Below, in pieces: positions 52,926 through 59,841 of a stretch of DNA of 64,000 bases. Every line of letters starts with the position of its first letter. Position 1 is the first letter of the stretch. The position numbers and the translations under genes are program-made. This DNA is from Paenibacillus glycanilyticus (lineage in GTDB: Bacteria > Bacillota > Bacilli > Paenibacillales > Paenibacillaceae): positions 124,001 to 188,000 of the forward strand of contig NZ_JAMBNP010000002.1 in NCBI RefSeq assembly GCF_023715145.1, given 5' to 3'. Under the pieces are notes generated by a model. It did not search any database. It was given only the letters and a program-made list of their open reading frames with translations, and had not been told where the DNA came from.

Positions 52926-53128
52926 GAAAAAACAGCTCCCTAACGGAGAACCCTGCAAAAGTCCACTTTTTTAGACTAAGGAAAAAATCAAAGAAAAACG
53001 AGCCTCCAGAATCGCTTCTAAGGCTCGTTTCTTGTTCAGGAGGTCATTTTTGACTCCCTGATTTTTGTGATTTTTTCTAAATAGGTACTTTTGCAGCGGT
53101 CTCTTAACGGGGGCTGTTTTTTTGTTAA
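52922..53128. mobile_element. MITE-like palindromic element of about 205 bases
   Basis: The outer arms match as inverted repeats of about 40 bases (AAAAAACAGCTCCC with GGGGGCTGTTTTTTT; GCAAAAGT at 52955 with ACTTTTGC at 53087) and TTAA or TTAAC is found at both edges. Inside lie further hairpins: ACGAGCC/GGCTCGT and TCAGGAGGTCA/TGACTCCCTGA. No open frame. It fits a non-autonomous IS derivative and also ends transcription of the gene before it. Confidence 0.65.
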
Positions 53129-53141
53129 TGCCTATTTTGTG

Positions 53142-53156
53142 ATATACTGTTTATAT
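53142..53156 (+). promoter_or_regulatory. TetR operator upstream of the TetR gene
   Basis: ATATACTGTTTATAT has palindromic ATATA/TATAT arms. The inverse complement, with one change in an arm, recurs at 55735-55749 before the ABC transporter genes. Confidence 0.6.
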
Positions 53157-53188
53157 AATAAGCAATTATCGGTATGGAGGATAACCAA

Positions 53189-53959
53189 ATGGATCATGAG
53201 GACGAACAAAAAATAGTCAGCAGCCTGCCTCGCGGAGTCGCGCTGGCATGGGGGCTGGTGAAGGAGCCGCAAAGAGGGCCGAAGCGCGAGCTGTCCATTG
53301 ACCAGATTGTTGCTGCGGCCGTTGAACTTGCGGACAAGGAAGGGCTGCAGGCTGTGTCCATGAACCGGGTGGCGGCTTCCCTGGGGTTTACGGCCATGTC
53401 GCTTTACCGTTATGTGGAAAGCAAAGACGATCTGTTGTTGCTTATGCAGGAAGCGGTCTGCCATTTCCCGGATCAGCCCGAAGAAGCGATAGCGGATTGG
53501 CGGGAAGGACTGCGTCAGTATGTTCGTGCTTGTATTGACGTCTTTGTCAAGCATCCCTGGTTTGCGGATATCCCGGTGTCCGGAGTGCCTATAACTCCGA
53601 ATAACCTGCTGATCGTTGATTTGGCCCTTCGGCCGCTGCGCAATCTGCCGCTTAATGACTATGAGAAGATGTCTACGGTATTGCTCCTTAGCAGCTACGC
53701 GCGTTCCACCGGCATGATCCAGCGGGATATGGAGCGGGCCATACAAGGAGGAGCAAGTCCGGGTTCATTCAGCGGTCTTGATTATACCAAGGCGCTTAAG
53801 CTTCTTGTTAAGAAGGATCGTTATCCGGATCTGCAGCCTATTATCGCGTCTGGCGTATACACCGAGGAGAATCCGGCGGACAATCCGATCGGCAACGACT
53901 TTGATTTTGGCCTGGAGCGGATATTGGATGGGGTGGAGCATTATCTGGCTTCCAAGTAG
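53189..53959 (+). CDS. TetR-family repressor
   Basis: 256 residues from ATG 53189, 8 bases after GGAGG. The helix-turn-helix (LSIDQIVAAAVELADKEGLQAVSMNRVAASLGFTAMSLYRYVESKDDLL split at residues about 30-75) is of TetR type and the C-terminal part (LAERPLRNLP-like LALRPLRNLPL) resembles the TetR-C ligand domain. Converges on a DrrAB-like ABC transporter that shares its operator, so it most likely represses both itself and that pump until a drug binds. Confidence 0.88.
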   Translation: MDHEDEQKIVSSLPRGVALAWGLVKEPQRGPKRELSIDQIVAAAVELADKEGLQAVSMNRVAASLGFTAMSLYRYVESKDDLLLLMQEAVCHFPDQPEEAIADWREGLRQYVRACIDVFVKHPWFADIPVSGVPITPNNLLIVDLALRPLRNLPLNDYEKMSTVLLLSSYARSTGMIQRDMERAIQGGASPGSFSGLDYTKALKLLVKKDRYPDLQPIIASGVYTEENPADNPIGNDFDFGLERILDGVEHYLASK

Positions 53960-54010
53960 CAAAAAGGACAGCAGGTTGATGATAATCATCAGCTGCTGTC
54001 CTTTTTGCTA
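53959..54010. terminator. Bidirectional terminator between TetR gene and permease gene
   Basis: GCAAAAAGGACAGCAG pairs with CTGCTGTCCTTTTTGC, with inner TGATGAT/ATCATCA. Serves both converging genes. Confidence 0.92.
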
Positions 54011-54022
54011 TGGATGGCTTTG

Positions 54023-54811
54023 TTAACGGCGTCCGGCTTTTTTTCGGAAGGAGGAAATGCTCCATAAGAAAGCAATGGCGAGGATGGCAAGGCACCAGCC
54101 AACGGCCCACCATGCGCTGTCTTCCAGAGGCGTACCCGTCAGCAGTCCCCGGATGGTCTCGATAACAGGAGTAATCGGCTGATGATTAGCCACGCCTTGC
54201 AGCCATGAAGGCATCGTGTCTGTTGGAACAAAAGCGCTGGACAGATAAGGAAGGAATAAGAGCGCAAAGCCATAACCGCTCGCAGCGGCAGGACTTCCCG
54301 CCACTAAGCCGATTGCTGCGAATAACCAGGTGAAGGTCAGAATAAACAGGGTAATGACAGCAATGGCGAGCACCCACTCCACAAAGCTGGCGTTCGGACG
54401 GAATCCAACGAGCAGGGCGACACCAAACACAACGCCGGTTGCAAATAAGTTGCGGGCAAGACTGGCTACCACATGCCCGGTCACAACGCTGAGGCTTTTG
54501 ATCGGCATGGTTCTGAACCGGTCGATAATGCCATTGGTCATATCATTGGACACATCGACGGCCGTGCTTGAAGAGCCAAAGCCGGCACAGAGCAAAATAA
54601 TGCCCGGAACCACGTAATTCACATAGTCTCCGCTTGAATCGATGGCCCCTCCAAACACGTAAGTAAAGAGAAGCATCAGCATGACGGGCAGCATGATGGC
54701 CATAAGCAGGGCTTCCGTATTGCGAAGGCTGTGACGGAGGCTGCGGGTGATAAAGACAAGGTTTGTCGTAAGAATCGATGCCGGCTTCACCGGTTTCTCT
54801 GCTGTTATCAT
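54023..54811 (-). CDS. DrrB-like ABC-2 type efflux permease, second system
   Basis: 262 residues with six hydrophobic segments and the ABC-2 pattern (LMAIMLPVMLMLLFTYVFGGAID; DRFRTMPIKSL; LSSAFVPTDTMPSWLQGVANHQPITPV). Begins in an ATGA overlap with the ATPase gene. Related to, but clearly diverged from, the permease at 36641. Confidence 0.9.
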   Translation of the reverse strand: MITAEKPVKPASILTTNLVFITRSLRHSLRNTEALLMAIMLPVMLMLLFTYVFGGAIDSSGDYVNYVVPGIILLCAGFGSSSTAVDVSNDMTNGIIDRFRTMPIKSLSVVTGHVVASLARNLFATGVVFGVALLVGFRPNASFVEWVLAIAVITLFILTFTWLFAAIGLVAGSPAAASGYGFALLFLPYLSSAFVPTDTMPSWLQGVANHQPITPVIETIRGLLTGTPLEDSAWWAVGWCLAILAIAFLWSISSFRKKAGRR

Positions 54812-55695
54812 ACGTGCAGCACCTCTTTCGTATTGGCTGTTAGGGCTACAAATACATCGTCCATGCTTGGTCGGCGGATGTTTACCCGCGTTCCGTGTGG
54901 AACCGAATGGACCAGATCATTCAAAGTACGGCTGATATCCTGAATGCTGCCGGTGGTTGGAACGGCATGAATGACTTCATCATGAGCATTCAAGAGTTCA
55001 ATAACTTCTCCCCCCACGCGAGCCTTTAATTGCTCGGCGCTCCCGGATGCCACGATCCTGCCGCCGTTAATAACGGCGATCTGATCAGCAAGCTGATCGG
55101 CTTCTTCCAAATACTGCGTCGTCAGAAATACCGTCATTCCTTGTTTCGCAAGCTGACTGATAATGTCCCATAATGCCCGCCGGCTGATGGTATCAAGCCC
55201 GGTTGTAGGTTCGTCAAGGAAAATAACGGGTCGGCTGACCACCATGCTGATGGCAAGATCCAGTCTTCGCCGCATGCCTCCCGAATAGGTTTTTACCTTT
55301 TTCCTGGCCGCATCCACGAGATCGAATGCCCTCAGAAGCTCTTCCGTACGAATACGGGACTGTGCGGCGGTTAATCCGGAAAGCCTGCCGATCATCCTTA
55401 AATTCTCTTCTCCGGATAAGACTTCGTCCACGGCAGCGAACTGGCCGGTCAGGCTGATGTGCTGCTTGACATGATCCTGTTCTGCGAGGACATCATAACC
55501 TCCCACGCGAATCTTCCCTTCATCCGGCGCAATTAAGGTAGACAAAATATGAATCAGGGTTGTTTTGCCGGCTCCGTTTGGACCAAGGAGAGCAAAGACG
55601 GTTCCGGCCGGAACCGACAGGTCGACACCGTTAAGAACGGTTTGTTTGCCGAAGCTTTTTCGAAGACCCGATATTTCAATCGCCAGTTGTTTCAC
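54808..55695 (-). CDS. DrrA-like ABC transporter ATP-binding protein, second system
   Basis: 295 residues from GTG 55695 after TGAGGCG; ATG 55707 is a possible alternative, and the longer open frame to 56037 runs through the promoter and the YtxH gene and is rejected. Walker A GPNGAGKTTLI, signature TYSGGMRRRLDLA and Walker B PVIFLDEPTTGLD are present. With the permease it exports a toxic compound under control of the neighbouring TetR protein. Confidence 0.9.
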   Translation of the reverse strand: MKQLAIEISGLRKSFGKQTVLNGVDLSVPAGTVFALLGPNGAGKTTLIHILSTLIAPDEGKIRVGGYDVLAEQDHVKQHISLTGQFAAVDEVLSGEENLRMIGRLSGLTAAQSRIRTEELLRAFDLVDAARKKVKTYSGGMRRRLDLAISMVVSRPVIFLDEPTTGLDTISRRALWDIISQLAKQGMTVFLTTQYLEEADQLADQIAVINGGRIVASGSAEQLKARVGGEVIELLNAHDEVIHAVPTTGSIQDISRTLNDLVHSVPHGTRVNIRRPSMDDVFVALTANTKEVLHV

Positions 55696-55711
55696 GAAAC
55701 GCCTCATTTCT

Positions 55712-55749
55712 GTGTACGTTGTACACTGATTATTGTATAAACAGTATAT
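55712..55749 (-). promoter_or_regulatory. Operator region of the second DrrAB-like operon
   Basis: GTGTAC-GTT-GTACAC at 55712-55726 is a perfect palindrome 17 bases before the GTG start, and GTATAAACAGTATAT at 55735-55749 matches the motif upstream of the TetR gene. Both would overlap the promoter. Confidence 0.6.
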
Positions 55750-55808
55750 GTCATAAACATTAAAAGATGCAACATTTTTTATCTCGTGGGCTTCGCGGAA
55801 TTCGGAAT

Positions 55809-55834
55809 GTTTCAAACTTATTCTTTTGGTGTAA
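55809..55834 (+). promoter_or_regulatory. Candidate SigB promoter of the ytxH-like gene
   Basis: GTTTCA at 55809-55814, exact 14-base spacer, GTGTAA at 55829-55834. The SigB consensus is GTTTAA-N12-15-GGGTAT or GGGTAA; one mismatch in the -10 element. Compare the near-perfect site at 59753-59778. Confidence 0.5.
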
Positions 55835-55894
55835 TAGATAATACGAGATCGAATACGGTTTCGAATACGAGAACGGAATAAAGGAGAGATAACT

Positions 55895-56218
55895 ATGCCA
55901 AAGGAAAACACAGGTAGCGGTCTGCTGGTAGGTACAATTGTCGGGACAGCGGTAGGTGCTGTTGGGGCACTTCTACTTGCGCCAAAGTCAGGTGTGAAGC
56001 TGAGGGAGGATATCTCGAATAAGTTCCAGGCGTTCAACCAGCGTACTCAGGAACTTGCTTCGACGGCCAAGGATAGAACAAAGGATGTTTTGTCCAGCGT
56101 GAGGGAAGAAGCGTCGGATTTGTCCGATCGCGCCAAGAAGTCCAACGAGCATGTTATGGATGCCTTCAGCGCCGCTAAGGACGATGTGAAAGACAAGATA
56201 AGAGCGTCATCAAATTAA
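55895..56218 (+). CDS. ytxH: YtxH-domain general stress protein
   Basis: 107 residues. An N-terminal glycine-rich hydrophobic segment (GLLVGTIVGTAVGAVGALLLAPKSG, residues 8-32 in shortened form GTIVGTAVGAVGALLLAP) is the YtxH signature, followed by a long charged helix (NKFQAFNQRTQELASTAKD). In Bacillus ytxG (DUF948) and ytxH belong to one general stress operon; here a DUF948 gene lies 3 kb away beside sigB. GGAGAGA precedes the ATG. Confidence 0.85.
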   Translation: MPKENTGSGLLVGTIVGTAVGAVGALLLAPKSGVKLREDISNKFQAFNQRTQELASTAKDRTKDVLSSVREEASDLSDRAKKSNEHVMDAFSAAKDDVKDKIRASSN

Positions 56219-56287
56219 TGAAATTGTTAAAGGAGAAGAAGCTGTCCGTTGGGGCAGCTTCTTTTTGCGCTTGTTCTTGATGGCATA

Positions 56288-58017
56288 AGAAAGGGGCCGT
56301 CTCAAAAGGGGGGCGCTCGCTAGAGAAACGGCTCGCATCAGTAAATTAAAGAAGTGAATTTCATAAAAATAGCGTTGCGGAGGGCTCTGCAACGCTATTT
56401 TTATGATTTTGGTCCTTTACTGCTTGCAAGCGAAAGCCACCCGACCTCGAGGCTAACTTTCGGCAAGCCTCGAAGCAGGAATCTGCGAAATCCACGGTTA
56501 TTCTTGATTTGGCCAAACACACTCTCCGGTTCGTGCATGCGTCGAACCGACAAGGCATGTCCGTCTTCGCTCTTTAATTGCTCCCGAGCTTGTTGTTTGA
56601 GGCGAAGATATTCCATACTGACCTTTATTTCTCGATCTCCTTGCGCTCTTGTACACCTATCCTTCAGCGGACAGCCCTCGCAAGAGAGACTGCGATACAC
56701 GCGAGTAGTGATTTCATATCCGGCTCTCTGTGTTACTTCTGCTCTCATGACGGAACAGGAGTTTCTGACCTGCTGCATATGTCCAAGCATCCTCATTTTC
56801 GTCATACAACCAGTTCTCGAACTTGCAAATATCTTGTTTCCACGCTTTGGTGTTTTCTTTGTGGTAGGTATTGTATTTCACGAGCGCCCGTTGTTCTTCA
56901 GACTCCAGATAAGCATCGTTTTCTTCACTCCCATAACCTGCGTCTGCAATGATCGTTCCCGGCAATTGTCCGAAGGAAGCTTTCACTTTGTCCAGGTGTG
57001 GTTGGAGACAACGCGTATCCGTTGGACGTTGGTGGATACTATAAGCGAGGATGAATTGATCCTCTGTTCCAATCTGCACGTTATATCCAGGCTTCAGCTG
57101 ACCATTGAGCATGTGGTCTTCCTTCATGCGCATAAATGTGGCATCGGTGTCGGTTTTGCTAAAGCTATTGCGGCTTCGGAGTGTTTCTTGCTGCCCTTCA
57201 TATTTTTGCAGGCGAGGCAGAAGATCTCTCCGAACAAGGCGAACCGCTTTCTTTAATAGTTTGTCCTTCGGTTTTCCCTGCAGCTTGTTTTCTAACTGCT
57301 GAACAGCCTGCTCAAGCTTTTCACTTGTGATGGCGGAAGCCTCTCCGAACTCCGGGAGGTCCAGGTTATTCAAAGCTTGATCTTCCTGCTTCTCTGCCTC
57401 TTCAATGGCAGCGAACAAGGTCTGTACTTTCTCTTGCAACTTTACCTTCTGTTTGACGACAGCCTTGCCCCAGACAAAGGTGTAGCGATTGGCATTCGCT
57501 TCGATCTTTGTTCCATCCACGAAGTAATGGTCGAGCTTGACGTAGTTTTCATCGATGAGAAGCTGAAGCACGGAGGTAAAGACAGTCTCCAACACGTCTT
57601 TCATCCGTTCCGAGCGGAAACGGTTAATGGTGCGGAAATCTGGGCGCTGCCTAGCGGCAAGCCACATAAACATGATATTTTCGCGAACCGCTTTAGCGAT
57701 TTGGCGAGAAGAGTAAATGCGCTGCGTGTAGGCATAGATGATAACTTTCATGAGCATCTTGGGGTGATGACGCGTACGAGATTGTTTGAGCATTTCATGA
57801 ACAGGGTAAGGACAGACGGAGCATTTAAATGATTCTGGAGAAGCGTCAGCGTTCGTTTTTGTGAAGGGATTCCAACCACCTTACCTCGTTGATTCAGAGG
57901 AATCCCTGAGCAATGGCGATCGGAAGAACATTTAAATGTGCAGTTTGCTGTTTAGCCCAGATAAAACAAGGGGGTGTCCCATTGTCAATTTAATGACTTA
58001 TGGGACACCCCCTTGTT
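56288..58017 (-). mobile_element. Decayed IS1182-family element, copy 2
   Basis: About 1.7 kb in opposite orientation to copy 1. The right end GGGGCCGTCTCAAAAG is at 56291-56306 and the other end is the GGGGGTGTCCC hairpin near 57970. Leader, transposase and end regions align with copy 1. It lies between ytxH and sigB and touches the sigB stop region. A hairpin with nearly 16 paired bases (AAAAATAGCGTTGC/GCAACGCTATTTTTA at about 56366-56404) follows the transposase remnant. Confidence 0.85.
56401..57793 (-). pseudogene. IS1182-type transposase, damaged
   Basis: The main frame (57793-56714) has MFMWLAARQRPDFRTINRFR, DGTKIEANANRYTFVWGK and the catalytic central part up to the QILLFRHES-like KLLFRHES region, where a frameshift near 56730 moves the rest (EITTRVYRSLSCEGCPLKDRC, HEPESVFGQIKNNRGFRRF) into another frame. 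Compared with copy 1 about 60 N-terminal residues are missing through one or two deletions. Together the two copies cover most of an intact transposase, but neither can work. Confidence 0.85.
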
Positions 58018-58018
58018 T
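57965..58018 (-). terminator. IS-end hairpin at the 3' end of sigB
   Basis: AACAAGGGGGTGTCCCA pairs with TGGGACACCCCCTTGTT; it starts 6 bases after the sigB stop. The counterpart at 2101 lies 10 bases after cysI, so in both cases the IS end sits where a terminator is expected. Confidence 0.65.
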
Positions 58019-58023
58019 TCAGT

Positions 58024-58800
58024 TCAGCCTTCTTCGCTTTGCGGCGGGTGAAGGAGCTGCTTAAGCTTATCGAGAGCACGCTTCTGGAAGCGGGATACGC
58101 TCATCTGGGATACGCCGAGCTGATCGGCGATTTCCCGTTGGGATTGGCCATGCTGGTAGACAAGCACCAATACCTTGCGCTCTTCTTCCTTCAGCTGCGA
58201 CATGGCATCGCTTAGGGCCAGCTGATCGTCGACATGGCGGTAATTATCGGTATGATCACTGATAACATCGCCAATGGTGGCGCTGTCGCCTTCGGTAGAG
58301 AGTGGAGTATCCAGGGATACATACTGGTAGGACTCCCGCGAAGACAAGACCTCAATGGTTTCCTCTACCGATAATCCCAGATAATCCGCGATCTCATCCA
58401 TCTTAGGCGAGCGCTCAAGCCTTGTTGTCAGCTCATCGATGGCCTTCTGGACGAGCAGCCCTTTTTCCTTCATATTTCGAGGCACCTGTATATACCAGGA
58501 CTTATCCCGCAAATAATTTTTAAGCTGACCGATGACGCTCTTCATCGCGTAGCCTTCGAACGGAACGCCTTTTTCGCTGTCATATTGCTTGAACAGCCGA
58601 AGCATGGACATTTGACCGACCTGGAAGAGATCCTCGTACAGATCCGGTCGGTTACGCGATATTTTGGATACGGCCATACGGACCAGCGGTTCAAAATGCT
58701 GCAATAATGCTGTTGCAGCATCATTGCAGCTTACTAGTTTGTATTGAAGAAGAAGATTTGTTATTTGCTGCTGATCCAGGCAGGATGATTGTGATTTCAT
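58024..58800 (-). CDS. sigB: RNA polymerase sigma factor SigB
   Basis: 258 residues of the SigB/SigF/SigG group. Region 2 is DLYEDLFQVGQMSMLRLFKQYD, region 3 contains TTRLERSPKMDEIADYLGLSVEE, and region 4 ends GQSQREIADQLGVSQMSVSRF. The partner upstream is an RsbW-type kinase in an ATGA overlap, and a SigB-type promoter precedes the operon. No SpoIIAA-like gene is present, so general stress SigB is more likely than the forespore factor SigF. Confidence 0.85.
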   Translation of the reverse strand: MKSQSSCLDQQQITNLLLQYKLVSCNDAATALLQHFEPLVRMAVSKISRNRPDLYEDLFQVGQMSMLRLFKQYDSEKGVPFEGYAMKSVIGQLKNYLRDKSWYIQVPRNMKEKGLLVQKAIDELTTRLERSPKMDEIADYLGLSVEETIEVLSSRESYQYVSLDTPLSTEGDSATIGDVISDHTDNYRHVDDQLALSDAMSQLKEEERKVLVLVYQHGQSQREIADQLGVSQMSVSRFQKRALDKLKQLLHPPQSEEG

Positions 58801-59240
58801 GCCATCTCCTCTTTCCTACCAAGTCGCTTGGTTAGAATCACCTCGGTTCCCATTTCCGAGCGGATTTCCACTTGATCCATCAAAGCCTGCATCAGAAATA
58901 GGCCGAGACCTCCTACATTGGCGTCACTTAAAGGTTTATGATGCAAAGAAGCGCCGGCAATCGCAAGGGGTTCATACTGGAAGCTGCTGCCGGAATCTTT
59001 CACCCGAATGTGAAGGGAGTCCTGCTGGACTTCAAATACAATCTCCATCATACCATGAGTTCCGCCATCGTAGGCATGAAGAACAACATTCGTGCATGCT
59101 TCCGTAACGGCTACCTTCATATCTTCAATCTCTTCGTAGGAAAAGCCTTCTTTTGCGGCTAACCCTGAAAGGGTCAGCCGTACAATATCAATATAATCTG
59201 CTTGAGCAGGTATGGTTAAGCTTATCCATGGTTTCATCAT
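58797..59240 (-). CDS. rsbW: Serine-protein kinase / anti-sigma factor RsbW
   Basis: 147 residues with a HATPase fold: N-box EACTNVVLHAYD, G1 VKDSGSSF and G2 GGLGLFLMQALMD. RsbW holds SigB inactive and phosphorylates the anti-anti-sigma factor RsbV. An rsbV gene is not in the window. Ends in a four-base overlap with sigB, so the ratio of both proteins is kept by coupling. Confidence 0.88.
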   Translation of the reverse strand: MMKPWISLTIPAQADYIDIVRLTLSGLAAKEGFSYEEIEDMKVAVTEACTNVVLHAYDGGTHGMMEIVFEVQQDSLHIRVKDSGSSFQYEPLAIAGASLHHKPLSDANVGGLGLFLMQALMDQVEIRSEMGTEVILTKRLGRKEEMA

Positions 59241-59274
59241 TAGTTCTCGTCCCTCTCCGCTTGTCTATTATAAC

Positions 59275-59724
59275 TTACTGTTGTCTGAGTTTTTTCCAAA
59301 TACGTACCGAGGATATAATGCCATCTGTTATCGCGCTTGTTATATGACCGCTTCGCGGCCGTACGGTTCCGCTGTCCTGGACCTCCTTATGTTTGCTTTT
59401 CATGTTGTCTACAAGGCTGACCGCGGTTTCCTTCATAGCGCCGGTGAAGCTGTGCAGCGTCTGGCCGATATCGTGAACGGTGGCAAATACAACGTCCAGA
59501 GAGCGGAGCTTGGTGCGGACATCAAGCGTCATTTCATTGGTATGATGAATCATTTCTTTCACATCGCCGCTAATTTGAGAGACATCGGTTCTTAGTTCTC
59601 CTACCGTTGAACGAACCTCGTCCAAGGTAGCCGTCAATGCTTTAATGGTTTGAATGAGGAAGAACATCAGGATGACAAAAGCAACCGTAATTACCGCAAT
59701 AATGATTTGAATAAACAGATCCAT
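59275..59724 (-). CDS. ytxG: DUF948-domain protein (YtxG-like)
   Basis: 149 residues. One N-terminal membrane segment (LFIQIIIAVITVAFVILMFFLIQ in shortened form IIIAVITVAFVILMFFLIQ) is followed by a long helix with heptads (TATLDEVRSTVGELRTDVSQI). DUF948/YtxG proteins are membrane-bound general stress proteins. First gene of the operon with rsbW and sigB, directly after a SigB promoter. Confidence 0.85.
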   Translation of the reverse strand: MDLFIQIIIAVITVAFVILMFFLIQTIKALTATLDEVRSTVGELRTDVSQISGDVKEMIHHTNEMTLDVRTKLRSLDVVFATVHDIGQTLHSFTGAMKETAVSLVDNMKSKHKEVQDSGTVRPRSGHITSAITDGIISSVRIWKKLRQQ

Positions 59725-59752
59725 TTCACATCACATCCTCTTTTCTCTATAA

Positions 59753-59778
59753 TTACCCTAGAATAAAGTAAGTGAAAC
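59753..59778 (-). promoter_or_regulatory. SigB-dependent promoter of the ytxG-rsbW-sigB operon
   Basis: On the gene strand GTTTCA-N14-GGGTAA ends 28 bases before the ytxG start. It matches the SigB consensus (GTTTAA, 12-15 spacer, GGGTAA/T) at 11 of 12 positions and predicts autoregulation. On the other strand TG-n-TATACT at 59801-59809 is an extended -10 for the kinase gene. Confidence 0.75.
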
Positions 59779-59841
59779 AACAGATTCACGGTGATGATAG
59801 TGGTATACTAATAGAAGAGATTAAAAGAGAAGGAGATTCCT

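Noticed and set aside
55696..56037. N-terminal extension of the second DrrA-like ATPase to 409 residues
   Set aside because: It would run through the operator region and antisense to the YtxH gene; the added residues resemble no ABC protein and a GTG with TGAGGCG lies at 55695.
58024..58800. Sigma factor as sporulation SigF with SpoIIAB
   Set aside because: No SpoIIAA gene precedes the kinase, and SigB-type promoter, DUF948 protein and RsbK/RsbM-like neighbours point to general stress SigB. A phylogeny would settle it.
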